DNA of 64,000 nucleotides from assembly GCA_002104985.1 (NCBI GenBank), contig MCGO01000001.1, positions 930,001 to 994,000 on the forward strand, written 5' to 3'. Source of the stretch: Rhizoclosmatium globosum. Its lineage: Eukaryota > Chytridiomycota > Chytridiomycetes > Chytridiales > Chytriomycetaceae. Of the stretch, positions 59,797-64,000 are shown piece by piece. The translations under genes and the position numbers were made by a program. Positions within the stretch are counted from its first letter, which is position 1. Each line of letters opens with the position of its first letter. The notes under the pieces are model-generated. The model worked only from the letters and a program-made list of their open reading frames with translations. It did not search any database and was not told the DNA's origin.

Positions 59797-60924
59797 TCAA
59801 CCTAAGTTTGTTTTTCGTCTCTTCAACCCAAACATTTCACGTGTGCCTCCATTGTTTTTCATATCATTTTTTGTGAAATATTCCCATCCATCTTCACATT
59901 TAGAAATTATATCTTGGATAGCAATCCGGTTCTGTATACGGTACACATCAAACTCGATTTCCGACAGGTTTGAATTTGAAGACCTCATAATGCAATCCAA
60001 TAAGAGGATTGCAGAGTCCTTATCTAGATCTGTGAAACGAATAGTCTCCAATGCTGGACAATCAAAGAGAAAGTCAAAGGATTTCCCTTTCGCAAAGAAA
60101 ATATTAATCTCTTTTAATCCTATTACATGTTTGAGGTTACGCATGAAGGGAGTTACAGAATCATACATGACAAATTCGATCTTTTTGATTTTAATATCTG
60201 ATAGAATATTATAGTTGTAGATTGCAGATGAATCTGAGTCAACAGCATTTTCATCAAAGTCAAGAAAGTCAACGCAACCAACACCATACTTTTTAAGCGT
60301 TTGAAGTATTTCGAGCATTTTAAACGAGCTAAGGGATAGTTTGCACGAGACAGAAACTGTAGGGGTAAGGAATGGCCCTACTTCGTTCAAGTACTCCAGC
60401 TCATGTACTTCGAGAGATATCGTAAGCCCGTGTTTCTTCAATAATCGCACATAATTGAAGAAATACAGTTGTGAATTTCGAAGTGCAGCTAGATCACCGG
60501 GGAACTCAAAAGTAGGCCAAAGCGACTCGACATACAACTCTTCATCGTCGATTGTCGCTAACCCGAGATCGCATATTGATTTTGATATGTATTTGTAGTA
60601 TGGGACTGCGTGGCAAAGTGGTATGATTGATTCAGCATCCACGAAAGATGCTATGCGATCGAGGATGACCTCAGGCAGTGATTCAAGCGATAAACCAGAT
60701 GATGTATGTAACGGTCTATGAGTACTATATCTGGATGGTGTTGGTGTAGTTGGAGTTGGAAGTAAGGCATCTTGGATCTTTGTGATTGGAGGCCCGTGAA
60801 GCAAGTATCGCAGTGTATTGATGTCAGACAGGGCATTGGCGAGAAGAAGCTCAAGTTCGTTATTTCGAGCTTGGAGGGATGGAACAAGGGAACAGCAGTC
60901 ACACTGGCAGTTGCAAAAAGACAT
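59797..60924 (-). CDS. F-box-like/LRR-type family protein, full length
   Basis: Intact single exon of 375 codons. MSFCNCQCDCCSLVPS is cysteine-rich, then a leucine-zipper-like helix (QARNNELELLLANALSDIN), YLLHGPPITKIQDALLP, the F-box-like segment LESLPEVILDRIASFVD and LCHAVPYYKYIS, LWPTFEFPGDLA, then leucine-rich units through HELEYLNEVGPFLTPTVSVS. The end is MFGLKRRKTNLG. It is the best reference for the family. A role as an SCF adaptor is inferred from the F-box-like segment only. Confidence 0.75.
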   Translation of the reverse strand: MSFCNCQCDCCSLVPSLQARNNELELLLANALSDINTLRYLLHGPPITKIQDALLPTPTTPTPSRYSTHRPLHTSSGLSLESLPEVILDRIASFVDAESIIPLCHAVPYYKYISKSICDLGLATIDDEELYVESLWPTFEFPGDLAALRNSQLYFFNYVRLLKKHGLTISLEVHELEYLNEVGPFLTPTVSVSCKLSLSSFKMLEILQTLKKYGVGCVDFLDFDENAVDSDSSAIYNYNILSDIKIKKIEFVMYDSVTPFMRNLKHVIGLKEINIFFAKGKSFDFLFDCPALETIRFTDLDKDSAILLLDCIMRSSNSNLSEIEFDVYRIQNRIAIQDIISKCEDGWEYFTKNDMKNNGGTREMFGLKRRKTNLG

Positions 60925-60963
60925 ACTTTCTCTGTTTATTTATTATTCAAAGAGTCGTTCCAC

Positions 60964-62049
60964 TTATGTGCAATCAATTGTAATTTGATACTCCCATCCG
61001 TTTATCTCGGGTAACTTGATCCCAGCTTCCCCATGATATTGAACAAATTGGATTAAATTCAGAGACGATTGCGCTTTTCGGAGAATACTTGAGAGAGCGT
61101 GTTCTATCTCAGATGGCGGTCTGATTTCCACAAATTTGATGGATTGAAGCCACTGATTGTCAGTTACAAAATCAAACCAAAGATTACTTGGGTGCAGGAT
61201 TTCCATATGGTGGAGACCGCGAAACCGTTTGAAATTGGTTATTAATGGGGTCACAACTTCCCCCATCGTCAGTCTTATCGTCCCAACTGGTATTTCATGC
61301 AGAATCGACCAATCGTGGTCATCCGTGCAATCGGAGAACCTCATGTCAAACTCAAGCCTCTGTATGCACGAGACACCGTAAAACTTCAGTAGCCTCAACG
61401 CATCAAGAAATTCCAATGTACTTGTGTTCCAGTGGAAAATTAATACGACTTTTGATGTCAGGCATGGGCCAACTTGATGAATGGAGTCCAAATTATGAAT
61501 TTCGACGTATACCGGAAGTCCATGTCGTTGAAGTACACGAGTATATCCCAATAAAGATAGCCTTAGTTTTGTGAATGCTACTGATTTTGGGGGGTATATT
61601 TCAGGGATGTGGAGCATTGGCCACATGGTTTCAGTCTTTTCTTCATATGTGTCAAAGTCGTCGAGGTCTACCCTTGATCCGAGGTTGTACATTGCAGTTG
61701 ATATGTATTTGAAGTATGGGACTGCATGGCACAAGTTCAATATTGATTCGGAGTTTACGAAGGATGCAATGTGATCAAGGACGACCCCGGGCAGTGACTC
61801 CAAACAGGTTCCGTTCAATCTAATGACTGGGTTGTGGTCTCTCTGTGCTGCCGGAGTTGAAGTTGGACCAGTGGGACTCAATGCATCTTGTATTGATTTG
61901 ATGGAGGGGGCATACAGAAGGGATCTCAGTGTGTTGATATCAGCCAAAGCATTTGCAAGAAGAAGCTGAAGTTGGCTGTTTCGAGCTTGGAGGGACGAAA
62001 CGAGGGAACAGCAAGTAACCCGAGAACCGCAAACACAGACCATTTTCAT
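60964..62049 (-). CDS. F-box-like/LRR-type family protein, second copy
   Basis: Intact single exon of 361 codons in tandem with the preceding copy, 40 bases apart. MKMVCVCGSRVTCCSLVSSL carries the cysteines, then QARNSQLQLLLANALADINT, IKSIQDALSPTGPTSTP, LESLPGVVLDHIASFVNSES, LCHAVPYFKYIST and a leucine-rich body with VGPCLTSKVVLIF. It lacks the FGLKR end. Divergent from its neighbour but with the same layout. The tandem arrangement implies recent duplication. Confidence 0.72.
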   Translation of the reverse strand: MKMVCVCGSRVTCCSLVSSLQARNSQLQLLLANALADINTLRSLLYAPSIKSIQDALSPTGPTSTPAAQRDHNPVIRLNGTCLESLPGVVLDHIASFVNSESILNLCHAVPYFKYISTAMYNLGSRVDLDDFDTYEEKTETMWPMLHIPEIYPPKSVAFTKLRLSLLGYTRVLQRHGLPVYVEIHNLDSIHQVGPCLTSKVVLIFHWNTSTLEFLDALRLLKFYGVSCIQRLEFDMRFSDCTDDHDWSILHEIPVGTIRLTMGEVVTPLITNFKRFRGLHHMEILHPSNLWFDFVTDNQWLQSIKFVEIRPPSEIEHALSSILRKAQSSLNLIQFVQYHGEAGIKLPEINGWEYQITIDCT

Positions 62050-62086
62050 CTTATTCTTTTATTATAATAAATAATTAAAGGAAGTT

Positions 62087-62743
62087 CCAAGGCGGCTCCC
62101 CGGGAGCCCGTGGCTCCCCCCCACTCATTGTGACTCATGGGGAGCCAAAGAAGTTTGGGCTCCCCGGGAGCCGCCTTGGTATCTGAGAGACATTTTCCAA
62201 GTCGGCTCCCCCCGCCGACTCCCCACTATATACCATCAACATTTCCATAGCTCCATCCCATAACTTGAATAAATACCCTCAGTAGCGAACTTTATTTGTC
62301 CAATAACTTGAATGTACGAAACTAAACTGTACAGGTTGCCTGATTGTGACCTGTTTTCGCATTTTCCGCATTAAATCGCTCGCTTCTTTGTTTCTTTCAG
62401 CAGAGAGGGAGTCGCTCTCATTTTGCCTTATTTTCTTCGACTTTCGACTAGTTTAACCACAGTGTTTAACAGCAGTTGGAAACTCAAGACTCACACAAAC
62501 CTCCTTGACAATATGAACACTGTTTCTTCCGAAAGTCTCTTTGGAGGTGCTGAAGACTCGCTGAAAGGGAAAAGCGTCTGATTGTTGGCTATTGCGCTAT
62601 TTGCTACCAGTGTCCGAAAATATGTATGTTCATCTCCATGATCTCTCACTTCCACAAAAAGATACAAAACTTATGACTCACACATTTTATTATGACTCAA
62701 AATGAGTGGGGGGGAGCCACGGGCTCCCGGGGAGCCGCCTTGG
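62087..62743. mobile_element. MITE-like element with 43-bp perfect terminal inverted repeats
   Basis: Positions 62087-62129 and 62701-62743 are perfect inverted repeats, beginning CCAAGGCGGCTCCCCGGGAG. The first 22 bases return inverted, with one mismatch, at 62158-62179, so the left end can fold into a hairpin. A further relative (CCAAGTCGGCTCCCC) lies near 62198. The interior is AT-rich and has no transposase frame. Length 657 bases. Such structure fits a nonautonomous DNA transposon (MITE). No clear target-site duplication was found beyond T-rich flanks. Confidence 0.75.
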
Positions 62744-62779
62744 TTTTTTCATAATTAAATCATAAAAAATATTACATGG

Positions 62780-63300
62780 AGAACTTAATTCGTGTTCCCG
62801 GTCGCTTCAACCCAAACAACTTCCGTGAAGTTTTTGTTCTCTGTTCACGCATATGTCTTTCTAAGAATTCCCATCCCTAGATCAAATTCAGCTTCTCTCT
62901 TCTGTGTGGAACTGTAGAAGCCAAATTCGATTATTGACACGTTTGAAATTCAAACTCGGCGTGATGCTCAAGAAGACGCTCCGCTCTACAGATTCCAATA
63001 ACCTGAGGCAGAGACTCATGTGATATATGATATATAAAACTTTAGAGGAGTAGGATACCTTGATAGTGTTGGTGTAGTTGGAGCAGGAAAACTGGTTAGA
63101 TGGGGGGAAATGTGGAAAGTGAGTGAGTGAGTTGACTACTCGGAAGCACAGCATCTTGGTCCGTTGAGCAAGTGGCGAAGCGAATTAACATCGGCCAAGG
63201 CATTCGCAAGGACCATTTCAAATTCAGTGTTCCGAGTTTGCAGGGACGAGACGAGGGTGTAAGTGACGTGCAAACGCAACACCAACATCAGCAGTTCCAT
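62780..63300 (-). pseudogene. F-box-like family pseudogene
   Basis: From 63300 the N-terminal part reads ELLMLVLRLHV, SSLQTRNTEFEMVLANALAD and VNSLRHLLNGP, then stops. Fragments of the F-box region (SLPQVI) and of the FGLKR end near 62810 follow, while the leucine-rich body has been deleted. It lies next to the MITE-like element. Confidence 0.65.
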
Positions 63301-63313
63301 TAATTAAATGACT

Positions 63314-64000
63314 TTATTGAAATTTAACCTTCTTTTGTCGCCTCAACCCAAAGTATTCGCGTTTCTTTGAGTTTAAAAACACACGATATGCTGTATAAGA
63401 TTCCCATCCTTCAGCATCATAGGTACAAACTAAATTTCGCATTGCATCAAGTTCATTGGGCGGAATATCACCATCAACCTCGATCTTCGACAAGTTTGGA
63501 TTCAAATTCTTTTTGGTTAAATCAAGGAGTTGCTGGACACTCTCGATCGCTGGTTGGAAGAAGTCCCGCACCACAGAATCATCATAGTTGTTTTCGTCGA
63601 CGTCCAAGTAATCCACACATTCCACTCCATACTTTCTTAATAACTGTAATAGGTGGGCTACTTCTTCCGATCGTAACGATACTCTGACAAACACTGAAAC
63701 TGTCGGTGTCAGGTACGGCCCGATCTCATTCACAAACTCAAAGTCATGCATGTCGAAAGATATCATGAGACCGTGTTTTTTAAGCACTCGCGAATAATTG
63801 AATAGGTTCAGCTGTGTTTTGTAGAGCGTGCTGAAATCAGGGTCTAGCTCGAACGTTGGCCATAGTAAATCGACGCATAACGAATTGTTTTCGGATGCCA
63901 TGTCGTACATGGCTTTTGAGATGTATTTGTAGTATGGGACTGCGTGGCAAAGGGGGATGATTGATTTGCTGTCTGTGAAGGATGCGATGCGATCGAGGAT
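63314..64000 (-). CDS. F-box-like/LRR-type family protein, 5' end beyond window
   Basis: The frame is open from the window edge to a stop at 63314. It reads ILDRIASFTD, LCHAVPYYKYISKAMYDMAS, LLWPTFELDPDFSTLYKTQL, EIGPYLTPTVSVF and ends YFGLRRQKKVKFQ. Compared with the full-length copy, the middle leucine-rich units are shortened near DDSVVRDFFQPAIESVQ, so a stretch was lost in frame. The N-terminal cysteine and zipper part lies outside the window. Confidence 0.7.
   Translation of the reverse strand: MLDRIASFTDSKSIIPLCHAVPYYKYISKAMYDMASENNSLCVDLLWPTFELDPDFSTLYKTQLNLFNYSRVLKKHGLMISFDMHDFEFVNEIGPYLTPTVSVFVRVSLRSEEVAHLLQLLRKYGVECVDYLDVDENNYDDSVVRDFFQPAIESVQQLLDLTKKNLNPNLSKIEVDGDIPPNELDAMRNLVCTYDAEGWESYTAYRVFLNSKKREYFGLRRQKKVKFQ

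Overview
The window looks like nuclear DNA of an early-diverging, flagellated (chytrid-type) fungus. Protein-coding genes carry many short GT..AG introns. They include fungal WOPR regulators next to genes that Dikarya usually lack: a talin-type FERM plus I/LWEQ protein, a cyclic-nucleotide-gated channel and STK32/YANK-type kinases. No rRNA, tRNA, CRISPR array or prokaryotic operon was seen.

Layout. 0.5-15.7 kb: eight WOPR (Gti1/Pac2-type) genes on the + strand, interrupted only by SEC63 (- strand, 11.3-13.8 kb). A ninth WOPR gene and a WOPR-like tail fragment lie at 26.5-28.7 kb. 16.5-23.1 kb: five copies of an unrecognised gene family of about 95 residues, interleaved with an ArfGAP/UBA/Q-rich gene and decayed copies of its 3' end. 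23.4-26.4 kb: three poorly characterised genes, two of them membrane proteins. 28.8-32.0 kb: a compact talin-like gene. 32.1-33.7 kb and 59.8-64.0 kb: two clusters of one F-box-like paralogous family (genes and pseudogenes), the second holding a MITE-like element with perfect 43-bp inverted ends. 33.8-35.9 kb: an SH3 + Ras-association gene. 36.4-42.5 kb: an RFC clamp-loader subunit, a FAM47-like gene and mitochondrial serine hydroxymethyltransferase. 42.7-57.8 kb: five STK32/YANK-like AGC kinases, one with a degenerate catalytic site, surrounding a channel with three cyclic-nucleotide-binding domains. SPC1 (signal peptidase subunit) and a NIPA-type Mg2+ transporter fill the rest.

The housekeeping genes are separated by three or four local gene-family expansions (WOPR, the small MTPE family, YANK kinases, F-box-like). 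Channel, kinases and talin-like protein would fit zoospore signalling and motility, but that is inference.

Caution: many otherwise conserved genes contain frame breaks, nearly all in the same sense (equivalent to one missing base, several at short homopolymers). They look more like under-called bases in the assembly than biology. Coordinates below span the whole gene from start to stop, including introns and frame breaks; several starts are uncertain.
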